Source: Eonycteris spelaea (taxonomy: Eukaryota > Chordata > Mammalia > Chiroptera > Pteropodidae). From it: 64,000 bases of DNA. Under the pieces are notes generated by a model that saw nothing but the letters and a program-made list of their open reading frames with translations, was not told the origin of the DNA and did not search any database. Both the position numbers and the translations under genes were made by a program. Where the stretch lies: assembly GCA_003508835.1 (NCBI GenBank), contig PUFA01000081.1, forward strand, positions 6,138,001 through 6,202,000, read 5' to 3'. Below, one piece after another: positions 46,370 to 57,789 of this stretch; within the stretch, counting starts at the first letter, position 1, and each line of letters opens with the position of its first letter.

Positions 46370-46824
46370 GTTAGCGGCTATTACTACTCAGGGCGTAGAT
46401 CCATTAAATCATTAGCAAATGGAAATATTCTCATTCTAGCATCCCTTCCTTCTTCAAGAATTAGCTGGAATGCTTCTATAAAGAAAACTTATCCTCACCT
46501 GCTTTTAGGTTAGCCAGAGCTAGAGTTCTTATTTAAAAAAAAAAAAAGCTTGATTCTTCCTTTTTACTCATTAGTTTTCAAAACAATGAGTTGTTTCCTT
46601 AGCATCCTCTCTAGGTGATCAATTATTATTTTGTTTAAGTTTCATTACGTATTTCTGTATTTCAACATATTTGGTAACTTTTCATCCATTGAGGTTGTGT
46701 CCTTGCTGATGTCATCCTCAGCCAGTGTTAGGTAATATGTTCAATTCAAATTGGCCTTTGTCCTTTCGCTATAAACCCAGTCTTCTTCACTAGCTTCATT
46801 GCTATCTAAAATGAACAACATTCA

Positions 46825-46895
46825 TCTGAACTGAGGTGTGGGGATGGTAGCTGAATAAAAAACAAGATATAATAAGCCGACTTCCTTGAAAAGCA
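46825..46895 (+). repeat. 71-bp direct duplication, copy B
   Basis: Begins TCTGAACTGAGGTGTGGGGA and ends CTTCCTTGAAAAGCA. Flanks differ from those of copy A, so the matching block is sharply limited. Confidence 0.95.
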
Positions 46896-47539
46896 TCACT
46901 TGGTCATATTTAGTTTTTGGGAGTAAGTTCTGGTTTTGTTTTTAAGTCTAATAACTACATTCACACTTCAGCCTGGAGGCTGGAGTGATGTCATTCTTGT
47001 TTAACTGGCTGCCTCCCAGGGGTAACTAATCAAACTCAGCTGTTTAAGGTATATACTTTATTTTGAATTTCATAGGTCAAGTATGGGTAAACAAATTAGA
47101 AGTGAACCTATTTTTCTTCACAGCTTCCCCCATTCTTCTCACGTCTCCCTTTCTCCCAGGTGGAACCCCCAGAGAGCTCCAGAGTGGAGTGTGGTAGTAG
47201 TCATGGGTTGGGGGAGATGGTGAGGGCTCCCCACTGCACTCTACCCCCATGGTGGGAGCACAGAGCATCCTGTTCTAGTCACACAGCAGCCACATGCGGC
47301 CCTCTCTTTCCTGCTTCCTGCTAGCTCTTCGCCTCAAAGGATCATATCTGGGGATTAATGTGACCCATGGGGTACCTGAACTTGAAGGCACATACCATGG
47401 ATTTTCTCTTACTGAGAAAGAGGAGGAGACGTGTAAAGGGAGAAGGAAGAAAAGCCTATCTTTTATACACAGTACTGCAACATCTGCAATGGGCTTTACA
47501 GCTGGTTTCTTTTAATCCTCACTGCTACTTTGTAAGAAA

Positions 47540-47680
47540 AGAGTCTTTATTACTACTCTGGTTTTATAGATGAGGAAACGGAAGGCCTGAGAATGTATGT
47601 TACTCAGTTAAAGTCACACAGCTAAAAAATGGCAAAGCCATAAGTCAAAGCACTCTGCCTTTAAATCCAATGTTCTTTTC
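47540..47680 (-). repeat. MIR SINE
   Basis: Antisense MIR: TTTTATAGATGAGGAAACGG, AAGTCACACAGCTAAAAAAT, GGCAAAGCCATAAGTCAAAG. Confidence 0.8.
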
Positions 47681-47979
47681 ATGACTCCTCACCCCCGTCA
47701 ATACCGCCACCTTCATGCTAAGACTGAAGTCAACCAGGAAGCTCCTCTTTATCCACATAATTCATTATAGCTGTGGTGAGCAATGTGCAGAAAAGCACAG
47801 TATGTGCTCAGAACAAGGTGACCTAACCTGGTCTATGTGAGTGGGAGGTAGTTATAGAAAGGCTTCCCTGGCAGAAAGAAATGGGCTGAGATCCAAAGAA
47901 TGATGTGGGGTTGGCCAGATGAGGATGTGGAAGGAAAATCCTCTTGGAGGACAGCATGCATGAAGGCCCTGAGATTTGT

Positions 47980-48232
47980 AGGGAATTAAAGATGATGACA
48001 GATCCTTTGCCACCCCTCCCACAGATAGGTGGCGCCTAATTCTCCTCCCCTTGAATCTAGGCTGACTCTGTGACTTGCTTTGATCAACAAACACATCAGA
48101 GGTGATGTTGTGTGACTTCTAAGGCAGGGCTTTAAGAGATTTGCAGCTCTACTTTGGCAGGCTTGGAACACTATCCCTTGGGACCCAGCTACCATGCTGT
48201 AAGGAGCCCAGGTCATGTGAAGCGAGGCCCTC
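47980..48232 (+). mobile_element. Older repeat split by the MLT2 insertion (left part)
   Basis: CCTCCCACAGATAGGTGGCG, AATCTAGGCTGACTCTGTGA, CTTGCTTTGATCAACAAACA and CTGTAAGGAGCCCAGGTCAT resemble an old MaLR/MLT1-type repeat. It stops exactly where the MLT2 LTR begins and appears to resume at 48869. Confidence 0.6.
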
Positions 48233-48868
<636 letters not shown>

Positions 48869-49000
48869 CCTCCAATTGACAGCCTCAGCTGAGTTCCCAT
48901 TGGTACTCACAGATAACTGAAGCCAACATCACATGGAGCTTGCAGAACCTCCCAGCTGAGCCCAGTCAACCCAGAGAATTGTGAGACGGTAAATGGGTGA
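48869..49000 (+). mobile_element. Older repeat split by the MLT2 insertion (right part)
   Basis: CCAACATCACATGGAGCTTG, CCCAGCTGAGCCCAGTCAAC and CCAGAGAATTGTGAGACGGT are the usual 3' end of the repeat that starts at 47980. Confidence 0.6.
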
Positions 49001-51555
49001 TGTTATTTCACAAAAGTCCCTACGTGCTTAGTTGGTTTGTGATGCAGTAATATATAACAAAAAAGGGAGAAGGGGCTTGGAGTGTTGGAGTAAAGAAGGC
49101 CAGTGTATGTGGAACAGAGATTGCACAGAGTGAGTGGAGAGGAGGGCAGTACTAGATCATGCAGGACTTTGTAGGCATGAAAGTTTAGTTTGGAGTGTAA
49201 ATTTTTCATTTGCCTTCATTTTCTTCTTCTTGTTCTTGTCTGTATTTTTGTCTTTAGCTTCAGGTTTATTGTCAAAGTATTATTGGAATCAAGCAGCAGG
49301 AGTTCACCGCTGCCAATACAGAAGTATGAACTACCTCCTCATCACTTCTGCGAGTTTCAGCTTCAAGAGTCCAAGAAACTTACGTGTATAAAATGTAAAC
49401 TGATTTCTCAAAAACTAAAAGGTATCCAGCTATCATTTCCATGGAAGCAGAAAAACTGAAGCTTTCCAATTCAGAGTATCCAAATCATTTCTTATTTCAA
49501 ACTCAATCCCTTCCAGATAAATGCTCAATTTGCTTGGAATCTTCCCCTTCCCTTTCTCCCAAGGGCTGTGCTAAGTTCCCAAGTTCAAGTCCCAGAGGAA
49601 GGGACTGAGTCCCAGGATCTCCTCTGTTCATTCTCAGAGATGTTCATCTCATGAGTCTTGGAAACTGGACACCACTGTCCTGGGACATGACTATGTCCTT
49701 CTCATCCGAAGCCCAAGTTCCTTGGGTCCACCTGTCCATTTGCCTTTCCATGACCTTCTTGGAGCCCTCGAAGTCTTGTCTGCTTTCCACACACCATACT
49801 GGGGTATAGAGGATTCTGTGAAATGGCCTCTGATGCATCAGCTGAAGCACCTCCCTAGTCACTATACATCACTCTACTGCTCAGGTACCTCTTGGACAAT
49901 GAAACTTCTCTAAAGCCATGTAGACTTCTTGGTTATGCCTGGGGAAGCCAAGCAGTGGGTCTTTCTGTGATAGACAGACAGACAGACAGAGATATATATA
50001 GATAGGTTCCCAAATCAATCTTGGAGTGTGAGGGTGGGGGTGTTCCTCAGGCTTTCTGTCATCCCAGCCTCAACCTAGGCTTTGGCTTGCAAAAGGGGAT
50101 ACTGAGAACTTAAAACTATCTAATTCCTGATCACTTTTCCTCAGGTACTTCCCCTCTGGCCAGCTGATGAAATTTTTATTTCCCTTAGCAGACTTCGCAG
50201 ATTTGTAATATATTATTCTCTGAGTCCTTCCAGTTCCTCGTGCATAAAAACCAAGCTTTTAGAATGAAAAGGAAAAAAAAAGAAAAAGAAAAAATAATAA
50301 TTTAATCCTCTTTCTCAAAAATTTGATTCTTACTATGGAAAATCATGGCTTTTAAAACTGTTCTCTCTGCTATAGATTTATAAGACATTGATTCTACTTT
50401 CTCTGTTTCATGGGGAAGTATATACAGAAAGCCCTTGCTGTTGCTTGAATAGTGGTAAGAAGAATGGGCCTTAAAGGAGTAGAATAAAATAAAGTTTAGC
50501 AACATCATCCTATTATAGTTTTCTCTCTGTTTGAGGCAAGAATCAGAAGGGACTTTTAGAGATTAGATAGTGAACTCTATCTCACTGTTCCCCTTCCCAC
50601 CCACCAACTTAAAAGATGAATATACTAAAACCCGGGGAGGTCAAGTTTGGGTTTGTATCCCCATCTCTTAATGTGCATTTCAAGATGCCAACACAAACTC
50701 TTCTCAGATCATTTTATCCCAGTGTCTTCCGATTCATTCTCATTTTGTTCTGAACCAGATCTGTATCAACTGATCCTTCTTTGAAATGTTGCCTGGTTGT
50801 GACAATAACCTTTAACCTATGGATGCCCTGTAAGACAAACCTTTTCCTGGAGGAGTCCCAAATGCTCAGTCAGAGAGAGAGAGAAAAAAAATCTTTGAGG
50901 TTAAATTCAAAATGGCAAATATATGTAATCCTTGGACCAAATCCAATTGATTGCCTAGTACATCGTGTTGAGAAGGAATGGAGAATTCACTCAGTCTCTA
51001 AAAAAACCCAGGAGACTGATCAACAATTTCTGTGAGTTGGGAAATAGGCGTAGAAAGTAGAGTGCCAGTATGCATGCCTGATATCTAATACTGCTGAAAT
51101 TAAATGAGTGATATTTACAGGGATTCAGAGAAGGGAGCCACTAAAGGGGTCTCCAAGGGATTAAGAGCAGTAGCTTAAAAGAGTCCTTATCATGTATTAA
51201 AGAATAAAATGAAGTTGAAATAAACACAATTTCCACCAAAAAAAAAATCCCTTAATTGCCTCTATTTTATTCTTTGCAAAAATGAACAGGCTTGGTTCAG
51301 ATGTAGAAATTCACACGTACACACACATACACACACACCCCATCAAAAACCATCACTAACGATCCTCCCCCCTCCAAAAAACACTCAGATAAGCTAAATT
51401 ATTATAGTTTTTAAAAACTCATCAGAGAACACAGGCACAAAGAAATGTAAATGAACTAAACTCCAGAAAGTGCCTTTCACAGGAGAGCAGAAACTGGCAG
51501 CTGTTCCATACTTGGTGGGACTGTGAGAGAAAGGGTAATCCTCCATAGAGATAGG
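49001..51555. other. Intergenic DNA, no genes recognised
   Basis: Contains a short piece of the ancient repeat of 31.2 kb (49100-49200, CAGGACTTTGTAGGCATGAA), a GACA run at about 49970-49990 and an A-rich stretch near 50270-50300. The rest looks unique and non-coding. Confidence 0.5.
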
Positions 51556-51561
51556 TAAAAG

Positions 51562-51781
51562 CAGTGGTCTCCAACCTTTTTGGCACTAGGGGCCGGTTCA
51601 CATATGAGAATCTAATGCCTAATGATCAGAGGTGGAGCCGAGGCGGTGATGCTAGCACTGGGGAGCGGCTGCAAATACAGATGAAGGTTCTCTCACTTGC
51701 CACTGCTCACTTGCTGTGCAGCCCAGTTCCTAACAGGCCATAGACCAGTACTTGTCCGTGGCCTGGGAGTTGAGGACCCTG
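51562..51781 (+). mobile_element. hAT-type MITE, left copy of an inverted pair
   Basis: Starts CAGTGGTCTCCAACCTTTTT and ends GTTGAGGACCCTG (hAT ends CAG...CTG). Internal parts: GAGAATCTAATGCCTAATGA, GGGGAGCGGCTGCAAATACA, GTTCCTAACAGGCCATAGAC. An internally deleted, non-autonomous element, common in mammals. The right flank TTCTGAGG (51782-51789) is the exact reverse complement of the right flank of the second copy. Confidence 0.88.
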
Positions 51782-52046
51782 TTCTGAGGGGATCTTACAC
51801 TTGGAGAGAGGTCCCAGCCTGATGGACCTTGGCATGGATTTCTCTCTGCTCTCCTTCTCTGCCTAGCTTCCAGTGCTTTGAGTGTAATACTCCCCTCCCC
51901 ATGCTGTTGAACACTCATAGGTAAGAGATGGCGAGTAGGTGCAGAATTACTCTGCGTGTTTTAATCTTTGGGATTCTACTCAGTCATGCCAGTCCAAATA
52001 TCACTGTTTAAAACTTGCTATAAGTTCAGCTGGTTTCTTGTTTACA

Positions 52047-52261
52047 CAGGGGTCCCCAACTCCCAGGCTGCAGACCAATACCGGTCCATGGTCTGTTAGG
52101 AACCGGGGCCACACAGCAGGAGGTGAGCAAGGGAAGCTTCAGCTGTATTTGCAGCTGCTCCCTAGCATGAGCATCACCACCTCAGCTCCACCTCAGATCA
52201 CCAGACATTAGATTGTCACAGAAGCACCAGTCCCTGGCACCAAAAAGGTTGAGAACTGCTG
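52047..52261 (-). mobile_element. hAT-type MITE, right copy, inverted
   Basis: Same family as 51562-51781 on the other strand: on the plus strand it starts CAGGGGTCCCCAACTCCCAG and ends AAAGGTTGAGAACTGCTG. It shows the same internal deletion. Right flank CCTCAGAA (52262-52269). Neither copy has a matching duplication on its own two sides. Confidence 0.88.
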
Positions 52262-52749
52262 CCTCAGAAGGTAAGGGATATGCAGGAGAGCTAAGAGAAA
52301 CCCTGTGGTAAAATGGAGAATATATCTGGTATTTGTCCTTAGTTCCTGGCACAGAGCTTCAAAAACTCTTAGAATTCCCTGAGTGATATGACTCTTTGTT
52401 ATGCTAATGAGGTGACTCATGGTACAGTCATGAGAGCTTCAGGATGGGAGCTAGTCACTACAAAGACCAACCACATGATTAAAGAGTTAGAACTTTGGAC
52501 CAGCCTGATCTCTAAAGATATGAGGTGGCCAAAGTTGAATTCAGTGACATAGCCAGTGATTTAACCCCTGATGAAGGGAAATACTGATCCTGCCTTTAAA
52601 TAATATGAAGCCAATGGTAAACTGAATCCAAGAAAGTCTACAACAAAGTCCAAATACTGCTCAATTTCACATCCATTTAAGTCAGCCTACACTCTAACAG
52701 CCTCACAGAAATAGTATTTATTTTCCTTTCTATGTTCTTCAATATAAAT

Positions 52750-53330
52750 GTTTAACATACAACCAAATATAATAAGTCGTATGAAAAAGCAAAAAATGTG
52801 ATCTATGCTCCACAGAGAAATGTCAGTAGAAGGAGACCTAAAGATGGCTCACATGTTGGAAAGACCAGATTAGAACACTGAAATCGCTATGACAAAGATA
52901 CTAAAAGATATAATAGAAAAGATGGATAGAATGTGTGAATAAATGGGAAATTTAAGTAGAGACATGGAAACAAACAAAAAAGAATCAAATAGTGTGCTAG
53001 AAATGAAATATACAAAACTAGAAATCAAGAATTCATTATACAGCAAAAGGAAATAATCAGTGAACTTCAAGACAGATCAGTAGAAAGCATCCAAACGAAA
53101 AAAAAAAAAAAAGAGCAAAATGAAAAGATAAAATAGAGTATATGGGATCTGACTGAGGGAGATCCCATTTAGATTATAAAAGTGTCTAACATACATATAA
53201 TTGAAATCCAGAAGGAGAAGAGAGAAACAATAGAGTAGAAGAAATATGTGAAGAGATAATGGCCATAAACATTCCAAAATGATTAAAGTATTAAAGGTTC
53301 TGGTCACCAATTCCAATGATTGGGGTTTGG
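52750..53330 (+). mobile_element. L1 fragment (5' part, ORF1 region)
   Basis: A-rich forward text with GAAATATACAAAACTAGAAA, GAACTTCAAGACAGATCAGT, TTGAAATCCAGAAGGAGAAG and GCCATAAACATTCCAAAATG, typical of L1 ORF1 and nearby. Frames are broken; a poly-A run (53100-53113) interrupts it. Confidence 0.65.
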
Positions 53331-53475
53331 GGTGAGTCCCCACAGACCACCAAGTAATTCTCAAACAACTCAGTCAACTTGGTGTCCCACAATTCAACTC
53401 AATTCTGATACTGTCAATTCTGACACTATATCTGAATATAGCATCAGATCCCACAGGTTAAGAGTTAAGTCCTAA

Positions 53476-53873
53476 TGTAATGGCTGAAAAATGACTGCTA
53501 TAAATTTATCACTTGCAAGAAAATTACTGCTTGGCTATGCCCATGGGAACATGGCTATGTCCATGGGAACAGAGGCTGTCACCCATAAGAACATAACATT
53601 CTAACAATAAGCTTTCTGCTTCTGTACCCCGCTTGTGCACCTGACCTGTGAATTGACAGGTAGTGAATAGAAGAAAGACAGACCTTTGTGTTTAGACAGA
53701 ATGAAGATTGGGATCTTGGGCTTAAAAATCCTGTACCTCTACATTTCAGGGCTGCTTAATTTGGGGGTCTGCGTACCCCGGGCAGACCCAGCTGGGTGAA
53801 TAAAGAGCGTGTTTCCTATAACTCACTGAGTTCTGGTGGCACATGTGTCTTTTGGGGGCTGGTGACTACAACA
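53476..53873 (+). mobile_element. Endogenous retrovirus LTR, inverted relative to the 37.9 kb LTR
   Basis: From TTACTGCTTGGCTATG (53524 on) to the end GACTACAACA (53873) it matches the reverse complement of 37875-38224 closely, including CATAACATTCTAACAATAAG, CTGCTTAATTTGGGGGTCTG and the AATAAA signal at 53799-53804. It has an extra tandem copy of a 20-bp unit (53532-53571) that the other LTR lacks. The left end is uncertain: TGTAATGG at 53476 would be flanked by CTAA against CTAC on the right (3 of 4). No internal viral genes. Confidence 0.8.
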
Positions 53874-54644
53874 CTACAAAACTGCCCCTCTTCCAATTTT
53901 AGACACCAATGTTATCACCTTCTACACAATTGGCTATAGATTAGAGGATCCAACAACCCACTCCTTGGGTTCAATTAATTTGTAGAGTGACTCATAGAAT
54001 TCAGAGAAACATTTTACTTACTAGATCACCAGTTTATTACAAAAGGCTATAATTCAAGAACAGACAAATGGAAGAGATGCATAGGGCAAAGTATGGGGAA
54101 AAGGTACAGAGCTTCCATGTTCTTCCCAGGCATGCCATTCTCCCAGCACTTCCACATGTTCACCAATCCAGAAACTCCAAATCTTCTCCTTTAGGATTTT
54201 TAGAGGCTTCATTAATAGGCATGATTGATTAAGTCACTAGCCATTGGTAATTGATTCAACCTCCAACCCTCTTCCCTCCCTAGAAATCAGTGGGTAGGAC
54301 TGAAAGTTCCAATTGAAAGTTGGTTTCCTTGGCAACCAGACCCCATCCTTAGGTGCTTCCCATAAGCCATCTCATTAAGGTGTTAACAGTTTTTTCCTTT
54401 GAGGCTGTAGGTGCTGAGTTAAACCTCGACTGGAATGTCAACAAGGAGGAAAGGAATCAGACCATAGTTAAAAATGAAGTCTCGGTATTAGATGAGATGG
54501 AATCTCCCTTTGTTTATCTATTTCATACCAGCTCAAAAGTAGTCTATACTAACTTAAAGATATATATTGTAATCATTAGAACACTCAGTTAAAAAATAAT
54601 ATAAATAAGTATAGCTAAGAAGTCAATCTAGGAGAAGAAATGGA

Positions 54645-54676
54645 ATATTCACTCACTCACTCACTCACTTGCTCAC
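54645..54676 (+). repeat. (ACTC)n short tandem repeat
   Basis: About six ACTC units, then a decayed unit. Confidence 0.85.
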
Positions 54677-54884
54677 CCAAAAAGAGGCAGGAAAGGGATA
54701 AGAGAGGAAAACAGAACAAGTGAAATTAAAAAAAAAATACCAACAGGTAAGATTTAAACTCAACCATATCATAATTACATTTTGTGTTAATGGATTAAAA
54801 TTCCATCATGATTAAAAGGGATTTTTCTCATAAATGCAAAATTGGTTTAACATTTGGAAATCAATTGCTGTAAATGTATTAATT

Positions 54885-55450
54885 ATCTAACTAATGCTTC
54901 ATAACAAATTACTTCAAAATTTAGTGGCTTAAAATAATAAAATATTATCTCAGACACTCTGTAGATCTGGATCTAGGGGTAGCTTAACTGGGTGTTTCTG
55001 GCTCAGTTCTCTCATGAGGTTGCAGTCAAGATGTTGGCAGGTGCTGTGTCTTAACTCTTGACTGGGCTTAGAAGATTTTGGAAGGTTTGCTTCCAAGTTG
55101 GCTAACTCACAGGCTTAGCAAGTAATACTAATTATTGGAAGCAGGACTTTATTCTTCACCAAGTGGATCTCTTCTTAGAGCTGCTTAAGTATACTTACTT
55201 AAAACACGGATCTACCTTCCCCCAGAGTGAATGACCCTACAGATAGAGAGAGAGAGAGCAAGAAGAAAACCACAATGCCGTTTATAACCCAGTCTTGGAA
55301 GGGTCACACAGTTATTTCCACCATATGCTATTAATTAGACATATCATTAAGTCTAGCCCACACTCAAGCAGAGAAGAATTAAGCTCTAAATCTTAGGCTC
55401 CAACTGTCAAAAGGAGGATCAAATAACTTATAAACATTATTTTTAAACCA
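54885..55450 (+). mobile_element. Old interspersed repeat, LTR- or DNA-type, family not assigned
   Basis: Text order CATAACAAATTACTTCAAAA, TTTAGTGGCTTAAAATAATA, CTCATGAGGTTGCAGTCAAG, GATCTCTTCTTAGAGCTGCT, CCCAGAGTGAATGACCCTAC and GGAAGGGTCACACAGTTATT follows a common mammalian repeat. A short start of the same repeat may be at 32630-32700 (TTAGCTACTGCTGCATAGAC). Confidence 0.6.
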
Positions 55451-55469
55451 CCATAGTAATGTACCACAT

Positions 55470-55665
55470 CAATGATCTCAGCCAGGGGTGATTTTGTCCT
55501 GCAGGAACGTTTAGCAATATCAAGATATTTTTTGGTTTTCATAACTTGGTCATTACTACTGGCATCTAGTAATAGAGGCCAGGCATGCAGCTAGGCATCC
55601 TATAATGCTCAGAATAGCTCCCTTACATTAAAGAGTACTCAGGCAGGCCCAAGATATTAATAATT
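55470..55665 (+). mobile_element. MER20 DNA transposon, diverged
   Basis: CAGCCAGGGGTGATTTTGTC, ACTACTGGCATCTAGTAATA, GAGGCCAGGCATGCAGCTAG and ATCCTATAATGCTCAGAATA match MER20. The 3' end is degraded. More diverged than the intronic copy at 10617. Confidence 0.75.
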
Positions 55666-56049
55666 ATCTCAATGAATGCAAAATAACATTTGATACAACT
55701 CAACATCCATTCTTAATTTAAAAAAAAAAACTCTCAGCAAGCTAGAGTAGTAGGGAACTTAGTATAATAAAGGACTTACAGCTAATAGCATAAGTAATGA
55801 TAAAATATTAAACCCTTTTCCCCTAAGATTGATAATAAGGCAAGAATTTATGTTTTCACCAACTTTATTCAGCATTGTAGTAGAGGTCCTATCCAGTACA
55901 ACAGGTCAAGAAAAAGAAGGTATAAATATTGGGAAAAATAAGTAAAACTGCCTTATTCATAAATGACAAGATTGTGTATGTGTAAAACCCCATGGTTCTT
56001 TGATATGACAGCAATAGCACCAGCAATAGAACCAAAAAAAGAGATAAAT

Positions 56050-56780
56050 CGAACTTCATTAAAGAAGTTAAAAAATTAAAAAGTTTTGTGCTTCAAAAGG
56101 CACAAAAAGACAGATAATGACAAGAACGTGGAGACATTTGAACCCTGACACACTGTTAACTGGAATCTCAAATGGTGCAACCACATTGGAAAATAGTGTG
56201 GTCATTCCTCAAAAGATAAAACAGTCTTACTATATTACACCAATTCCTTTCTTCAGTGTATACCCAAAGGAAGTGAAAACATGTCCACACAAAAAATGTA
56301 TTCATGAATATTCAGAGCAGTATTATTTATAATAGGCAAAACCCAGAAATAACCCAAATGTCCATCAACTAATAAATGGATAAATAAAATGTGTAATAAT
56401 AATAACAGTACAGTAGAATATTAGTCGGCCATAAAAACAAATGATACATGCTATAACATGTGTGAACCTTAAAATACATACACTAAATGAAAGAAGCCAG
56501 TCACAAAAGACAACATATGGTGTCATTCCATTTACATGAAATGTTCAGTATAGGCAAATTCATACAGACAAAAAGTAGATTGGTGGTTGTACAGGCTGGG
56601 AGGTGGGAGTGGAAAGACGATAGGGAGTGACTGCTAATGGGCAGAGGGTTTCTTTTGGGGGTGATAAAAATGTCCTAAAATTGGAATTGTGGGGATGATT
56701 GCATAGCTTTGTGAGTATAAGACTGTACTTTAAATGGGTAAATTGAATGGTATGTGAATTATCTCAATAAAGCTCTTTTT
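56050..56780 (+). mobile_element. L1 LINE 3' end, forward
   Basis: L1 order: AACTGGAATCTCAAATGGTG, AGTGTATACCCAAAGGAAGT, AACCCAAATGTCCATCAACT, AATATTAGTCGGCCATAAAA, CATATGGTGTCATTCCATTT, then the 3'UTR with AATAAAGC near 56766. Clear truncation and broken frames; no intact ORF2. Confidence 0.88.
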
Positions 56781-56799
56781 AAAAACTCTATAGAGTATT

Positions 56800-57240
56800 T
56801 TAAAATTATCAGAACAGTAAGTGAAGTCAGCAAAGTTTCAGGATACAAATACTCAAAAACCAATTATATTTCAATATACTAGCAATGAGCAATTGAAAAA
56901 TGAAATTCCAAAAACAAATACCACTTACAATAGCATCAAAATACTAGCCCAAATTAAATGCCTAAGAATAAATCTTAAAAATAAAGGTATTTGAGACTTA
57001 TAAACTGAAAATCACAAAATGTTGTTTTGCAAAATCAACACACAAATTATCTAAAATAGCCAAAACGATTTTGAAAACAAAGAATGAAGTTGGAAGATTT
57101 GAATACCTGATTTCAAGACTCATTATAAAACTTCAGTAATCAAAACAGTGTGATGCTGGTGTGAGGACAGGCAAATAAATGAAACAGAATACCAAGTCCA
57201 AAAACAGATCTTACACATGTACAATTAACTGATTTTTTTT
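56800..57240 (+). mobile_element. L1 ORF2 fragment, forward
   Basis: ATTTCAATATACTAGCAATG, ACCACTTACAATAGCATCAA, TGCCTAAGAATAAATCTTAA and AAACAGTGTGATGCTGGTGT are ORF2 segments that normally lie upstream of the 3' part at 56050. Their order here shows a second insertion or a rearrangement. Confidence 0.8.
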
Positions 57241-57404
57241 TTTTTTACCAAGCAAGATATAAAGTAAATCCTATAGGGAAGATAAAAGTTTTTTAACTAA
57301 AGAGCTAGGTATTCATATGGGAAAAAAATGAACCTTAAGCTCTTTCTTATTCTTACACAAATATTAAATTAAATGTAGCAAAATGGTATCTTTTAAAAAG
57401 CAGA

Positions 57405-57570
57405 AATTTTTTTATTTTGGTGGAGCCCAATTTAACCTTTTTTTCTTTTATGGTCAGTGTTTTCTGTGTCAAAGAAATCTTGGCTACCACAAGGTTGTGA
57501 CAATACTCTATTTCCTCTGGAAGTTTGATGGTTCCAGGTTTTCAAACTAATGTTTTAAATCTTAAATGTG
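57405..57570 (-). mobile_element. L1 fragment, antisense
   Basis: GTGGAGCCCAATTTAACCTT, TTTATGGTCAGTGTTTTCTG, TCAAAGAAATCTTGGCTACC match the antisense L1 text near the end of ORF2. Confidence 0.65.
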
Positions 57571-57599
57571 ATCTTATTTTTCAAAGCTTATTTTAAAAA

Positions 57600-57785
57600 G
57601 TTTCAAACAGTGAGCTCATAGTGAGATGGCAAACATCCACACACCAGGAAGTAGATCCTCACCAGATACCAAATCTCTAGGCACATGATGTTAGTCTTCT
57701 CAGTCTCCAAAACTATGAGAAATATCTGTTGTTTAAGCCACCTAGTCTGTGGTATTTTTGTTATAGTACCTGAGTGAACTAAATA
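57600..57785 (+). mobile_element. MLT1 LTR 3' end
   Basis: CAGTCTCCAAAACTATGAGA, AATATCTGTTGTTTAAGCCA, CCTAGTCTGTGGTATTTTTG and TTATAGTACC are the closing part of a forward MLT1 (ERVL-MaLR) LTR. Confidence 0.8.
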
Positions 57786-57789
57786 AAGT

